Shown in pieces: positions 47,963 through 57,613 of a stretch of DNA of 64,000 nt. The DNA comes from an uncultured Rhizobiaceae group bacterium (GTDB taxonomy: Bacteria; Pseudomonadota; Alphaproteobacteria; Rhizobiales; Rhizobiaceae). Below the pieces are notes generated by a model. That model worked only from the letters and a program-made list of their open reading frames with translations, did no database searches and had not been told where the DNA came from. Both the position numbers and the translations under genes were made by a program. The stretch lies in the NCBI GenBank assembly GCA_938010435.1, contig CALLUS010000005.1, positions 124,001 to 188,000 on the forward strand, in the 5' to 3' direction. Numbering within the stretch: the stretch's first letter is position 1; each line of letters begins with the position of its first letter.

Positions 47963-48922
47963 CTATTTACGTTGCGCAGAGGGTGTGTGGCCAAATCGTT
48001 CACGAAAACATCTCGAAAAGTGCGCAGAACCCGCAAACCCGGTCGCCAATCCAATTTCAGTCACCGGCAGTGTGGTTTGTTCCAAAAGAGTTTTGGCTTT
48101 ATCCAATCGCAACCGTCGATACAATTCCATTGTTGTGAAACCCAAATGGGTACTAAACAGCCTGTTCAATTGGCGTGGCCCGACGCCAACAGTTTCCGCC
48201 AAACCTTTCAAGGAAATTGTATCTGATAGATTGACCTCCATAAGTTCAATTGCAGACACGATAGTGGCGTTTTTTGTTCCATAACGTTCTGCCAGCCCTG
48301 CCCTTTGCTGCCCTTGGGACGCGCGCACATGGGTGTGTAAAAACCAATCACTTACAGACCTTGCAAACTGCGCACCATGTTGCTGAGCAATGAGTTGGTG
48401 CATCATATCCATTGGGGCAACACCACCCGCGCAGGTCATACGGTCTTTGTCCATCACATATAGAATACACTCTTGATACAATTCTGGCATGATCTCGGCC
48501 AACGCCTCTGCATATTCCCAATGAACAGCCACACTTCGACCCTTCAATAACCCGGCACGCGCCAAAACGACCGCTCCACCGGAAACCCCGGCAAGTGCCA
48601 CTCCGCGCCGCGCCAAATTACGCAGCCAGTGAAATGCACCTTCCTGCTCAAAATCAAAAGCTTCATCGCCTGCAACAACCACAACCAGATCGAAATCAAC
48701 CTGTTCGCCAATCTGTGCATCCGCCGATATGGATGCTTTGCTGGAACTTGCAGCCTGCGCGCTGAATACGGGCACCTGGCGGATGTCGTACAAATCACGC
48801 CCCGCAATCACGTTGGCAGCCCGCAATGGTTCCACCGCTGATGCATAGGTCAACAAAGCGAATCCATCAATCAACATGAACCCGATGCGATATGGGCGTC
48901 TATTTTGAGCAACAATGTCCAT
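47963..48922 (-). CDS. GlxA-type AraC-family transcriptional regulator
   Basis: A 319-residue regulator with a DJ-1/PfpI-like N-terminal domain (RIGFMLIDGFALLTYASAVEPLRAAN, LVVVVAGDEAF, LAGVSGGAVVLARAGLL) and a C-terminal AraC DNA-binding domain (VGVGPRQLNRLFSTHLGFTTMELYRRLRL and ATGFAGSAHFSRCFRERFG). This GlxA class includes GbdR/CdhR/ArgR-type regulators of betaine, carnitine and amino-acid catabolism. It is divergent from fhs with an 103-base gap. The lack of a catalytic cysteine nucleophile in the first domain (GVSGGA) is usual for the regulators. Confidence 0.92.
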   Translation of the reverse strand: MDIVAQNRRPYRIGFMLIDGFALLTYASAVEPLRAANVIAGRDLYDIRQVPVFSAQAASSSKASISADAQIGEQVDFDLVVVVAGDEAFDFEQEGAFHWLRNLARRGVALAGVSGGAVVLARAGLLKGRSVAVHWEYAEALAEIMPELYQECILYVMDKDRMTCAGGVAPMDMMHQLIAQQHGAQFARSVSDWFLHTHVRASQGQQRAGLAERYGTKNATIVSAIELMEVNLSDTISLKGLAETVGVGPRQLNRLFSTHLGFTTMELYRRLRLDKAKTLLEQTTLPVTEIGLATGFAGSAHFSRCFRERFGHTPSAQRK

Positions 48923-49025
48923 ATTAGATAAATCTACGTCTTATTTGGGAAAGTCAATTCCAGTCCACCGTTCGACATGTGGAGGAAGATAAAACCCTCA
49001 GAACGATTTGAACTGGACCACCATA

Positions 49026-50702
49026 ATGGCGTTTAAGACCGACATCGAAATTGCACGCGAAGCCAAGAAGCTGCCAATCCAAGAAATTGGCGCAAAACTC
49101 GGTATGGGATTCGAAGATCTCGTTCCTTACGGCCACGACAAAGCTAAAATCAGCGCGGAATTTATTAAAGCGCAAGCTGGCAAAAAAGACGGCAAACTCA
49201 TTTTGGTCACAGCCATTAACCCGACACCGGCAGGTGAAGGCAAAACCACAACCACGGTTGGTCTGGGCGACGGTTTGAACGCCATTGGAAAAAAAGCAGC
49301 TATCTGCATTCGTGAAGCTTCACTTGGCCCGTGCTTTGGCATGAAAGGTGGCGCTGCTGGTGGTGGCTACGCACAAGTCATTCCTATGGAAGACATGAAC
49401 CTGCATTTTACCGGCGACTTCCACGCCATCACATCAGCTCACAATCTTCTGTCAGCAATGATCGACAACCATATCTATTGGGGCAACGAGTTGGAAATCG
49501 ACCAACGCCGCATCGTGTGGAAACGCGTGCTGGACATGAACGACCGTGCATTGCGTGACGTTGTGACATCTCTCGGCGGCGTGCCAAACGGTTTCCCGCG
49601 TCAAACAGGTTTCGACATTACTGTCGCTTCAGAAGTTATGGCGATCCTTTGCTTGTCAAACGATCTGGAAGACCTGCAAGAACGCCTCGGAAACATCATT
49701 ATCGGTTATAAACGCAACCGCACGGCCATCACTTGTCGCGACGTAAAGGCTGATGGTGCCATGACCGTGTTGTTGAAAGACGCAATGCAGCCCAACTTGG
49801 TGCAGACATTGGAAAACAACCCGGCATTTGTCCATGGTGGCCCGTTCGCCAATATCGCCCATGGTTGTAACTCTGTTGTTGCCACGAAAACAGCTTTGAA
49901 ACTCGCTGACTATGTGGTCACCGAAGCTGGCTTCGGTGCTGATTTGGGTGCAGAAAAATTCTTGAACATCAAATGCCGCAAAGCTGGCATTGCACCTTCC
50001 GCGGTTGTGATCGTAGCGACCATCCGTGCCATGAAAATGAATGGTGGTGTGTTGAAGCAAGACCTTGGCACTGAAAATGTTGCTGCTGTAAAAGAAGGTT
50101 GCGCAAACCTTGGCCGTCACATCGAAAACGTGAAATCCTTCGGTGTTCCCGCTGTTGTGGCGATCAACCATTTCCACGGTGATTCAGACGCTGAAATTGC
50201 GGCGTGTCAGGACTATGTGGAAAGCCTCGGTTCAGAAGCCATTCTCTGCAAGCACTGGGCAGACGGGTCAAAAGGCACGGAAGCACTGGCCACACGCATC
50301 GCAGAAATCGCTGATTCAGACATGGCACAGTTCCAAACCCTTTACCCGGACGACATGCCACTGATGCAAAAAATCGAAACTGTCGCAAAACGCATCTACC
50401 GCGCCGATGAAGTGCTTGCCGATAAGAAAATTCGCGACCAGCTCAAGCAGTGGGAAGACGCAGGGTTTGGTGACCTGCCTGTTTGTATGGCGAAAACACA
50501 GTATTCATTCTCTACTGACCCGAACCTGCGCGGCGCCCCCACGGGCCACAGTGTTCCTATTCGTGAAGTGCGTTTGTCTGCAGGTGCAGGTTTTGTCGTC
50601 GTCGTCTGCGGTGAAATTATGACTATGCCGGGTCTTCCACGAATGCCTTCAGCAGAATCCATCATGTTGAACGACGATGGTCTCATCGAAGGCCTGTTCT
50701 AG
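49026..50702 (+). CDS. fhs: formate--tetrahydrofolate ligase
   Basis: Makes 10-formyl-tetrahydrofolate from formate, ATP and folate, or runs in reverse. The 558-residue protein begins [19 protein letters not shown] at ATG 49026 (a TTG 18 bases upstream shares the frame). Motifs: [20 protein letters not shown] (P-loop), [36 protein letters not shown], and [30 protein letters not shown] at the C-terminus. Followed by a strong terminator. It lies next to the GlxA-type regulator, and the TRAP/FAD-GcvT genes elsewhere in the window also handle C1-folate. Confidence 0.97.
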   Translation: MAFKTDIEIAREAKKLPIQEIGAKLGMGFEDLVPYGHDKAKISAEFIKAQAGKKDGKLILVTAINPTPAGEGKTTTTVGLGDGLNAIGKKAAICIREASLGPCFGMKGGAAGGGYAQVIPMEDMNLHFTGDFHAITSAHNLLSAMIDNHIYWGNELEIDQRRIVWKRVLDMNDRALRDVVTSLGGVPNGFPRQTGFDITVASEVMAILCLSNDLEDLQERLGNIIIGYKRNRTAITCRDVKADGAMTVLLKDAMQPNLVQTLENNPAFVHGGPFANIAHGCNSVVATKTALKLADYVVTEAGFGADLGAEKFLNIKCRKAGIAPSAVVIVATIRAMKMNGGVLKQDLGTENVAAVKEGCANLGRHIENVKSFGVPAVVAINHFHGDSDAEIAACQDYVESLGSEAILCKHWADGSKGTEALATRIAEIADSDMAQFQTLYPDDMPLMQKIETVAKRIYRADEVLADKKIRDQLKQWEDAGFGDLPVCMAKTQYSFSTDPNLRGAPTGHSVPIREVRLSAGAGFVVVVCGEIMTMPGLPRMPSAESIMLNDDGLIEGLF

Positions 50703-50734
50703 GCATTTCAATTGCCAATTCAGAAAATTTACGA

Positions 50735-50763
50735 GGGGCGGATAACACCGCCCCTTTTTCTTT
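50735..50763 (+). terminator. rho-independent terminator after fhs
   Basis: GC-rich 7-base stem GGGGCGG / CCGCCCC with loop ATAACA and a run of T (TTTTTCTTT) closes the fhs transcript 32 bases after the stop. Confidence 0.9.
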
Positions 50764-50823
50764 GCATTTCTTACATTTGAACGCTTGATTTGCAGCCGCG
50801 AATACATCATAGCAGTCCTCAGC

Positions 50824-50913
50824 GGTGAGGTGGCCGAGTGGTTTAAGGCAGCAGTCTTGAAAACTGCCGTGCGTGGAAGCGTACCGTGGGTTCGAATCCC
50901 ACCCTCACCGCCA
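50824..50913 (+). tRNA. tRNA-Ser (anticodon TGA)
   Basis: A 90-base cloverleaf with a long variable arm: acceptor GGTGAGG / CCTCACC, D arm beginning GCCGAGTGG, anticodon loop CTTGAAA giving TGA, T arm GGGTTCGAATCCC, discriminator G and encoded CCA. Its length and the long extra arm are typical of serine tRNAs. It ends about 120 bases before the photolyase start. Confidence 0.97.
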
Positions 50914-51034
50914 CTTTCAAAGACAAGCAATTGATTACGCAGCGGTGGAGTTTCTCACCGTTACATCTGGCCGCATTTACATCTCTGTTCATCCGCTCGA
51001 CAAGCAGACAAACCAATCGCCTGATGGATCTATC

Positions 51035-52564
51035 TTGCAGACCAACCAACTCATTCTCATCATGGGCGATCAGCTCTCTCACAACATCTCTTCTTTACAG
51101 AATGCTGATAAACAGGCGTCACGTATTTTGATGATGGAGGTGTTTGAGGAGGCCACTTATGTGCTCCACCACAAGAAGAAAATTGCCTTTTTATTTTCAG
51201 CCATGCGCCACTTTGCTGAAGAATTGAAACAATCGGGCTGGCAAGTGGACTATGTGAAACTGGATGACAGTGGCAACAGTGGTTCTTTTACGGGCGAAAT
51301 TGAACGCACCATTCAAAAGCACAAACCCACATCAATCTGCGCCACGGAGCCCTCTGAATGGCGTGTGAAGCAAGAGGTTGAAAAATGGCCGGATACTTTT
51401 GGCATCACAGTTGATATACTGCCTGACGATCGTTTTATCGCCACCCACGTTGAATTTGGGAGCTGGGCTGATGGACGCAAGCAATTGCGCATGGAATATT
51501 TCTACCGCGACATGCGCCGCAAAACGGGCTTACTGATGAATAGTGACAAGCCTGAAGGTGGTAAATGGAACTATGATAATGAAAACCGCAAACCCGCCAA
51601 AAATGACCTGTTCATGCCGTCTCAGTGTCGGTTTAAACCCGATGATATCACAAAAGAAGTTTTAGAACTCGTCGCAAAACGGTTCGATAATCATTTCGGC
51701 GATTTAGAACCGTTTTGGTTCGGTGTGACCGCAAGCCATGCGCAAAAAGCGCTCCAACATTTTCTCGATACGGCCCTACCGTCGTTTGGCGACTATCAAG
51801 ACGCTATGCTGGCGGACGAAAAATTTCTCTACCATTCCCTTTTGTCCCAATACATCAATGCAGGGTTGTTGAACCCATTAGACGTGTGTCGCCGTGTTGA
51901 GGCAGAATACAGAAAGGGCCGTGTGCCGCTCAATGCAACTGAGGGGTTTATCAGGCAAATCATCGGGTGGCGCGAATATGTGCGCGGTATCTATTGGTTG
52001 AAAATGCCCAAATATGTCGAGCTGAATTTCCTGGGCGCAACACGAGACCTTCCTGATTTTTATTGGACAGGTGCAACGGAGATGTCGTGCCTTCACCACG
52101 CTATCACCCAAACCAAAGAAGAAGCCTACGCCCACCACATACAACGTCTCATGGTCACCGGCAATTTTGCGATGTTGGCGGGTGTGGACCCGCATCAGGT
52201 GCACGAATGGTATTTAGCGGTTTATGCCGATGCTTATGAATGGGTTGAATTGCCAAACACATTAGGCATGAGCCAGTTTGGCGACGGTGGACTATTGGGT
52301 TCAAAGCCTTATGCGGCCAGCGGCAATTACATTAACAAAATGTCTGATTATTGTAAGAATTGCCGATATGACGTGAAGCAGAAAACAGGAGATGACGCCT
52401 GCCCGTTCAATGCGCTCTATTGGGATTTTCTAGTGCGCAATGAAGGCAAATTAAAAGACAATCCAAGGCTGGGCCAAATGTATAACACTTGGAACAAGAT
52501 GGACGAAGAAAAACGGAAAACTTATCTCGCAAGTGCAAATTCTTTCCTCAAAACACTTCAGTAA
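51035..52564 (+). CDS. FeS-cluster (6-4) photolyase / prokaryotic cryptochrome
   Basis: Deoxyribodipyrimidine photolyase-related protein of the FeS-BCP class, about 509 residues. The frame is open back through the tRNA, but the family begins near ILIMGDQLSHN; TTG 51035 (after GATGGA) or ATG 51062 are likely starts. N-terminal antenna domain: EVFEEATYVLHHKKKIAFLFSAMRHFAEEL. C-terminal FAD/FeS domain: GFIRQIIGWREYVRGIYWL, EMSCLHHAITQTK, RLMVTGNFAMLAGVDPHQVHEWYL and SDYCKNCRYDVKQKTGDDACPFN. The four cysteines (EMSC, CKNC, DAC) bind the [4Fe-4S] cluster. It repairs (6-4) lesions with blue light. Confidence 0.9.
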   Translation: MQTNQLILIMGDQLSHNISSLQNADKQASRILMMEVFEEATYVLHHKKKIAFLFSAMRHFAEELKQSGWQVDYVKLDDSGNSGSFTGEIERTIQKHKPTSICATEPSEWRVKQEVEKWPDTFGITVDILPDDRFIATHVEFGSWADGRKQLRMEYFYRDMRRKTGLLMNSDKPEGGKWNYDNENRKPAKNDLFMPSQCRFKPDDITKEVLELVAKRFDNHFGDLEPFWFGVTASHAQKALQHFLDTALPSFGDYQDAMLADEKFLYHSLLSQYINAGLLNPLDVCRRVEAEYRKGRVPLNATEGFIRQIIGWREYVRGIYWLKMPKYVELNFLGATRDLPDFYWTGATEMSCLHHAITQTKEEAYAHHIQRLMVTGNFAMLAGVDPHQVHEWYLAVYADAYEWVELPNTLGMSQFGDGGLLGSKPYAASGNYINKMSDYCKNCRYDVKQKTGDDACPFNALYWDFLVRNEGKLKDNPRLGQMYNTWNKMDEEKRKTYLASANSFLKTLQ

Positions 52565-52646
52565 TCTTTACACCTCGCACCGGATGACTTCGCAAAACCA
52601 TTGCAAGGCTTGGTAAATTATGGATAAATTCTATCTCGACGAATGA

Positions 52647-53354
52647 ATGCACATTTTGTGCTTGGGGAATTCAGCCGGGATGACCGTGACACCAACAAAT
52701 TCACTGTGCAATTTTGCTTTGTTCGAAGGTATGACCATCGAAAAAACAAATGCAATTGGTGAACACTGCACCTGGCAACGCTACCCCAAAAACCATGTGC
52801 TGGTTACGGAACTTGAAGACTCCACGGATGTATTTTTTGTTGTCGATGGAACTGCTATCGCGCGGAGCTTTTCCGCTGACGGCAAAGAGATTACCTATTT
52901 GGAAATCAATCGCGGCGACGTATTTGGTGAATTCTCTGCGATTGATCAAAAACCAAGATCGGCTTCGGTGACCACACATACCGAGTGTTATATTGGCCGT
53001 ATGGCCTCCAACCCATTTCGGAATTTAATCTGCAATGAACCGCAATTTGCTCTGAACATTGCAACACATTTAGTTGCAAAAAATCGTAATATTTCGCAAC
53101 GCATATATGAATATTCAGTACTCAACGTTCGCCAACGCGTGTGCGCAGAATTACTGCGTCTGTGTAAAAACGGAGAACTCTCACAGTTGGACAACATGCC
53201 AACGCATCACATGCTGGCCACCCGCATCGGCACACACAGAGAAGCTGTCAGCCGCGAATTGTCGCGACTGAATTCCAATGGAATTATTATAACAAAAGGC
53301 AAAACATTGACGATAGAGAATATAGATTCTCTGCGTCACGCTTCGCAAATTTAA
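52647..53354 (+). CDS. Crp/Fnr-family transcriptional regulator
   Basis: A 235-residue regulator with an N-terminal cyclic-nucleotide-binding beta-roll (FFVVDGTAIARSFSADGKEITYLEINRGDVFGEFSAID) and a C-terminal winged helix (MLATRIGTHREAVSRELSRLNSNGII, recognition helix THREAVSREL). No FNR-type cysteine quartet, so it is not an oxygen FeS sensor. The first ATG is used; an ATG at 52680 would remove 11 residues. It follows the photolyase in the same direction with an 82-base gap. The effector is unknown. Confidence 0.88.
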   Translation: MHILCLGNSAGMTVTPTNSLCNFALFEGMTIEKTNAIGEHCTWQRYPKNHVLVTELEDSTDVFFVVDGTAIARSFSADGKEITYLEINRGDVFGEFSAIDQKPRSASVTTHTECYIGRMASNPFRNLICNEPQFALNIATHLVAKNRNISQRIYEYSVLNVRQRVCAELLRLCKNGELSQLDNMPTHHMLATRIGTHREAVSRELSRLNSNGIIITKGKTLTIENIDSLRHASQI

Positions 53355-53368
53355 ATTGGAACTGTGCG

Positions 53369-53701
53369 TTAAACGCGCTTGCCGTTCATCACATCAAGAG
53401 CATGACCTGCAGATGCAACCGCTTCAAGAGCTGATATCAAAACCGCAAATGATGATGCACTGATTGGGCCAATATCGACCATATCGCCGCTTTGCACAAA
53501 CGCACGAGGATCATCACTGAAACGTGCCACCGCTTCACGAGGATGACGATCACACGCGATCTCTGCAATCACGTCTTGAGCGCCTGAAGTCACTCCTGAT
53601 CCATCGACAACCTTCGGGTAAATCTCAACGGCAGCCTCAATAAGACTAACAATGTCGATGGCGTCTTTAATATCGTCCATTTGTTGGTGATTAACTTGCA
53701 T
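53369..53701 (-). CDS. 110-residue protein of unknown function
   Basis: Soluble, acidic, 110 residues, with a CAGGGAT site before the ATG. The N-terminal half (IKDAIDIVSLIEAAVEIYP) and the C-terminal half (SASSFAVLISALEAVASAGHALDVM) look helical, and the middle has SGVTSGAQDVIAEIACDRHP. I do not recognise any family. Its last bases are 14 from the Crp/Fnr gene on the opposite strand, so the two converge. Confidence 0.65.
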   Translation of the reverse strand: MQVNHQQMDDIKDAIDIVSLIEAAVEIYPKVVDGSGVTSGAQDVIAEIACDRHPREAVARFSDDPRAFVQSGDMVDIGPISASSFAVLISALEAVASAGHALDVMNGKRV

Positions 53702-53901
53702 ACTATCCCTGTTTATTCATTGCCCAAGATCGCATCCACGGGGCATGAGATACGAATCATTTATGAAACTAGGATGACGTGGGGAGATTAACGAAGCCTA
53801 AAATAGCGCGTCAAAGAACTTTGGAAATGCAAATAGATGAAGCCGAACAAGCAAGAGGGTAAACAAAGAGCAATTCCAATTGCGTGTAATTGAATGGAAA
53901 A

Positions 53902-56643
53902 TCACCCATCGCCATCCAGTGACTCTTTCACAGCGGTTGCCAGTTGTTTCAGCGAATAAGGTTTGGGAATAAATCCAAATTTCCCACGCTCACCTTCCGG
54001 AAGGTTTTTCTCAAACGCATCTTCGGCATAACCCGATGCGAATATGAATGGCACGGTGTTGCCCATTTTGCGGACTTCGTCGAGCAAAGTTGGCCCATCC
54101 ATTTCAGGCATCACAACATCGGACACAACAAGATTCACAAGGTCTCCAAGCTCATCCAGAAGCTCTAATGCCTCTGCACCATTTTCCGCTTCATGAACAT
54201 CATAGCCGCGTGCTTGAAGCGTTCGCACACCAACTGCGCGAACCGCGTCTTCGTCTTCAACGAAAACAATCGTTGCTGTCCCGGCAAGGTCACGATTTTT
54301 CTCTTCTTTTTTACCAGTTGCTTCTTCTACCGCAGCAGAAACTTCAGCAGCTGTTGGTTCATGGCGCGGCAGGAAGATACGGAAAGCGGTTCCTTCTCCA
54401 ATTTCACTTTCAGGGTAGATGAACCCACCGGATTGTTTCACGATGCCATACACAGTCGAAAGCCCAAGGCCGGTACCTTTACCAACGTCTTTGGTAGAGA
54501 AGAATGGATCAAAGATTTTCTGCATAACTTCAGGCGACATGCCTGTTCCTGTATCCGCCACCTCAATCAAGACATAGTCGCCAGCGGGCATTTCTTTACG
54601 GGCATATTCTTTCTCAAGTAGTTTCTCGCTGACGTTTTTGGTTGTGATCGTAACAGAGCCACCCTCGCCTTTGGCATCATTGATGGCATCGCGCGCATTC
54701 ACACAAAGATTGACCACAACCTGTTCGAACTGGCCTATGTCAGCCCGCAACGGCCACAAATCGCGGCCGTGGTGCATATCGAGTTTAATTTTGTCGCCCA
54801 CCAGACGGGCCAACAACATACGCAGATCAGCCAACACATCCGGCACAGATAATATCTGCGGACGCAATGTCTGACGGCGAGAGAATGCCAGTAATTGACG
54901 CACCAACGAAGCAGCACGGTTGGCGTTTTGCTTGATGTTCATAATGTCTGGGAACGACGGGTCAGACGGACGGTGGTTTGACAGCAGGAGATCGGAGAAC
55001 CCAATAATTGCAGTCAAAACATTATTGAAATCATGAGCGATACCACCAGCCAATTGGCCGACTGCTTGCATTTTCTGTCCTTGCGCCATCTGGCGTTCAA
55101 GCGCTTTTTGCTCGGTCATTTCTATAGCGTACAAAATTGCACGTTCTTTAGGACCATCACCGTCTTCTGAAACACCATCAGCAACTGCGCTCACGAAGTA
55201 GCGGATTGAACATTCTTCGTCGTCAATTTGTGCAACCAAACCAGGCAACACAGAATCTACAAAGTTGATGGTTGCTTTCCCATCATTGGCATCCGCCATC
55301 GCTTTGAGGAGCGCATGTTTTTCGTTCTCACCGCACAGTTGATCGATTGTGATCTCGCCTGTCCGTTTTTTGTGTTTGCGTGCAGTTGCGAGCACAGGTG
55401 CAAACAAGCGTTGGAACGGCGCGTTCGATTGAATCATAGTTCCATTTTCGGCAAATGAAGCAATCGCAATTGGTGTGTTATTGAAAAAGCGCGTAAAGCG
55501 CACTTCTGCAGCCCGCAATTCTTCCGAAATCCCCTCACCCGCACTGCGGTTTAAAACCAGTGTGCGCGTGGCGCCGGGTGACCCATCGGATTCAAATGGA
55601 ACTTTATGATAAAGTCGCACAGGTAAACTGCGTCCATTTGATCGAGCTAAATCAAGATCAACGACAGCCGTTTTGGCTTCTCCGGGCTCTGCCTCCAGCG
55701 AGTTCAACAATGCCATGCCGTCGTTTAACACAAGATTTTTCATGTTCACCTCACCCGGGCGGAACTGTGCCAGATCAACTCCTAGCCAATCTGCCAAGGT
55801 TGCATTGAGATACATGATGGAACCATCTGTCTCCGCAGAGAAGAAACCGGCTGGTGCGTGGTCAAGATAATCAATCGCATGTTGCAATTCGAGAAACACG
55901 TTTTCCTGACGCACACGTTCCTGTGTCACATCGCTGATTTCCCAAACGATTAAAGGTTTCTTGAAGCCCTTGTGGCTCATGGTGCGTGTGTTGATACGAT
56001 ACCAATGAGGAGAACGGTTTTGTCCTCCCACGTTCAAATCGCGAACGTCTTGCACCATTCGAAATTCTTGGGTGGCTGCCGTTCCGGAACGCACTTTTTG
56101 GTTCATACGATAAACGATTTCAGAAGCTTCATCAGAACGAGAGAAAACCCGTTCAACAGTTGCAACATCACGAGATGTTTCAGCACCGGTTATTTCGCCA
56201 TAAGTCTGGTTGGCATAAACAATACGCCCTTCCCAATCGGTAACGACGGCTCCGTGATTTAATCCATCCACAAATGCACGGGCAAAACCCTCACCGCGTG
56301 TGCGTGATGAAAGATTTACGAAACCTATTGCCAAAGCAAAAATGAAAAACACACCAATCATGGACAAAATGCCAAGCATGATGAGAGTGACACGCTGAGC
56401 CGTGGCATTGGGTAATATGGAAAACAAACCCACCAAGCCGAGCAAGCCGAGCCCCACCAACAACAGGCGTCCAATATTGTCGCCTCTATCTGTGCGGTCT
56501 ACCAATGGTGTGGTAACCACAAATTCTGGAACATCCTGCGGGGCATCCTTGGCTGCCAGAATAGTTGTCGCATCAGTTTCAACATCGGTATCAGCAATCA
56601 ATTGTTTCTTCTTCGACTTGAACATTGAGGAATCGATTCTCAT
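53902..56643 (-). CDS. cckA: cell-cycle hybrid histidine kinase
   Basis: CckA is the hybrid kinase/phosphatase that controls CtrA through ChpT in alphaproteobacteria. About 913 residues. Two transmembrane helices near the N-terminus (RLLLVGLGLLGLVGLFSIL and VTLIMLGILSMIGVFFIFAL), three PAS-type sensors (GAVVTDWEGRIVYANQTYGE, FSAETDGSIMYLNATLADW, ASFAENGTMIQSNAPFQRL), the histidine box QLAGGIAHDFNNVLTAI (about residue 536), the ATPase N box VVVNLCVNARDAIND and G boxes GTGLGLSTVYGIVKQ, and a C-terminal receiver with the acceptor in VVSDVVMPEMDGPTLL. Order and motifs fit CckA. Confidence 0.94.
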   Translation of the reverse strand: MRIDSSMFKSKKKQLIADTDVETDATTILAAKDAPQDVPEFVVTTPLVDRTDRGDNIGRLLLVGLGLLGLVGLFSILPNATAQRVTLIMLGILSMIGVFFIFALAIGFVNLSSRTRGEGFARAFVDGLNHGAVVTDWEGRIVYANQTYGEITGAETSRDVATVERVFSRSDEASEIVYRMNQKVRSGTAATQEFRMVQDVRDLNVGGQNRSPHWYRINTRTMSHKGFKKPLIVWEISDVTQERVRQENVFLELQHAIDYLDHAPAGFFSAETDGSIMYLNATLADWLGVDLAQFRPGEVNMKNLVLNDGMALLNSLEAEPGEAKTAVVDLDLARSNGRSLPVRLYHKVPFESDGSPGATRTLVLNRSAGEGISEELRAAEVRFTRFFNNTPIAIASFAENGTMIQSNAPFQRLFAPVLATARKHKKRTGEITIDQLCGENEKHALLKAMADANDGKATINFVDSVLPGLVAQIDDEECSIRYFVSAVADGVSEDGDGPKERAILYAIEMTEQKALERQMAQGQKMQAVGQLAGGIAHDFNNVLTAIIGFSDLLLSNHRPSDPSFPDIMNIKQNANRAASLVRQLLAFSRRQTLRPQILSVPDVLADLRMLLARLVGDKIKLDMHHGRDLWPLRADIGQFEQVVVNLCVNARDAINDAKGEGGSVTITTKNVSEKLLEKEYARKEMPAGDYVLIEVADTGTGMSPEVMQKIFDPFFSTKDVGKGTGLGLSTVYGIVKQSGGFIYPESEIGEGTAFRIFLPRHEPTAAEVSAAVEEATGKKEEKNRDLAGTATIVFVEDEDAVRAVGVRTLQARGYDVHEAENGAEALELLDELGDLVNLVVSDVVMPEMDGPTLLDEVRKMGNTVPFIFASGYAEDAFEKNLPEGERGKFGFIPKPYSLKQLATAVKESLDGDG

Positions 56644-56827
56644 CCGATGCTGCAATTATATGTTTGAATCATATTCCAGACAGTGAGGAAAGCCCTGCTT
56701 TTAACAGCCCCACAGCAACCAAGTTTAGACTTGGAAACTTCCCCCTGACAAATATGAAGTTTTTGTATAAAGTCTTCTGAGTTTGGCTGATGCGGCCGCC
56801 GTTTCAGAGTTTTGAGGACATTTTTCG

Positions 56828-57547
56828 ATGCGTGAGTTTATTACCGGAATAGTTGGTGCAGAGTATGCAGAATGGACCATGTATGGTTTGATCGCAATTG
56901 CACTCATAATCGTGCTGTTCATACTATACTCAATCATACGCGCGATTAAGCGCCCCCGCTTCGCAGGCGGACGTCGCAGTAAACAAGCCAGGCTTGCAAT
57001 TACAGATGCTGCGGCAATCGATGAACGTCGCCGCCTCGTTCTTGTGCGCCGTGATGATGTAGAACATCTCATCATGATTGGTGGCAGTGATGATCTCGTA
57101 ATTGAAAGCGATATTCGAAGACTAGCCCCCGCGCGCGCAGCAACTCCGGCTCCTGCTGCTACTGCTGCCACACAACAAAAAGCAGTGCCGGTTGCATCAC
57201 CAACGCCCGCGCGTGAAGCACCAAAGCCTGAACCTGTTGCCGCTAAGCCGGCGCCAAAACCCGTGTCGGCAACACCAGTATCAGAACCGCGCAAAGAACC
57301 CGGCATCGCAACTCCAGTAGCAGTTGTGGCGGCTGGTGCTGCGGCGATTGGTTCGACACTTGCAACATCTGCGACCAGCGCAATGGAAAGCGTTGCGGAA
57401 AAGGCAAGTGAAATTGGCTCGGCAACAAAAGATGTTGCCAACAGCACCGTTGACGCGGCAACAGATAAAATAAGTTCTGCAGGCGATAAAGCGCGCTCAA
57501 CAGTTGATGATATGGACGCATTGTTAGATGAGATTACAGTTAGATAA
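56828..57547 (+). CDS. FliO/MopB-like membrane protein
   Basis: A 239-residue protein with one N-terminal transmembrane helix (YGLIAIALIIVLFILYSII), a basic cytoplasmic stretch and a short beta region ITDAAAIDERRRLVLVRRDDVEHLIMIGGSDDLVIE that matches the FliO/MopB motif (export-gate assembly factor for flagellar type III secretion). The remaining 130 residues are Ala/Pro/Glu-rich and low complexity, ending in a helical, repetitive part (SEIGSATKDVANSTVDAAT). Neighbours are cckA and dksA, not flagellar genes, so a flagellar role is not supported by context. A shared terminator separates it from dksA. Confidence 0.7.
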   Translation: MREFITGIVGAEYAEWTMYGLIAIALIIVLFILYSIIRAIKRPRFAGGRRSKQARLAITDAAAIDERRRLVLVRRDDVEHLIMIGGSDDLVIESDIRRLAPARAATPAPAATAATQQKAVPVASPTPAREAPKPEPVAAKPAPKPVSATPVSEPRKEPGIATPVAVVAAGAAAIGSTLATSATSAMESVAEKASEIGSATKDVANSTVDAATDKISSAGDKARSTVDDMDALLDEITVR

Positions 57548-57564
57548 ATCTCGCTTTAGAATGC

Positions 57565-57595
57565 AAAAAGCCCGCCGGTTTGGCGGGCTTTTTTT
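57565..57595. terminator. bidirectional terminator between FliO-like gene and dksA
   Basis: A 7-base GC stem GCCCGCC / GGCGGGC with a GGTTT loop, extended by five A on one side and seven T on the other. It should terminate transcription from both convergent genes. Confidence 0.92.
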
Positions 57596-57613
57596 GTGCA
57601 AACTTTTGACAGG

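Noticed and set aside
50873-51034. Upstream extension of the photolyase frame into tRNA-Ser
   Set aside because: It would overlap the tRNA 3' half and lacks similarity to the family; the start near 51035 fits better.
56725-57447. 240-residue minus-strand frame opposite the FliO-like gene
   Set aside because: Ala/Ser/Thr-rich antisense of the low-complexity tail, no motifs; the plus-strand gene has a transmembrane helix and FliO motif.
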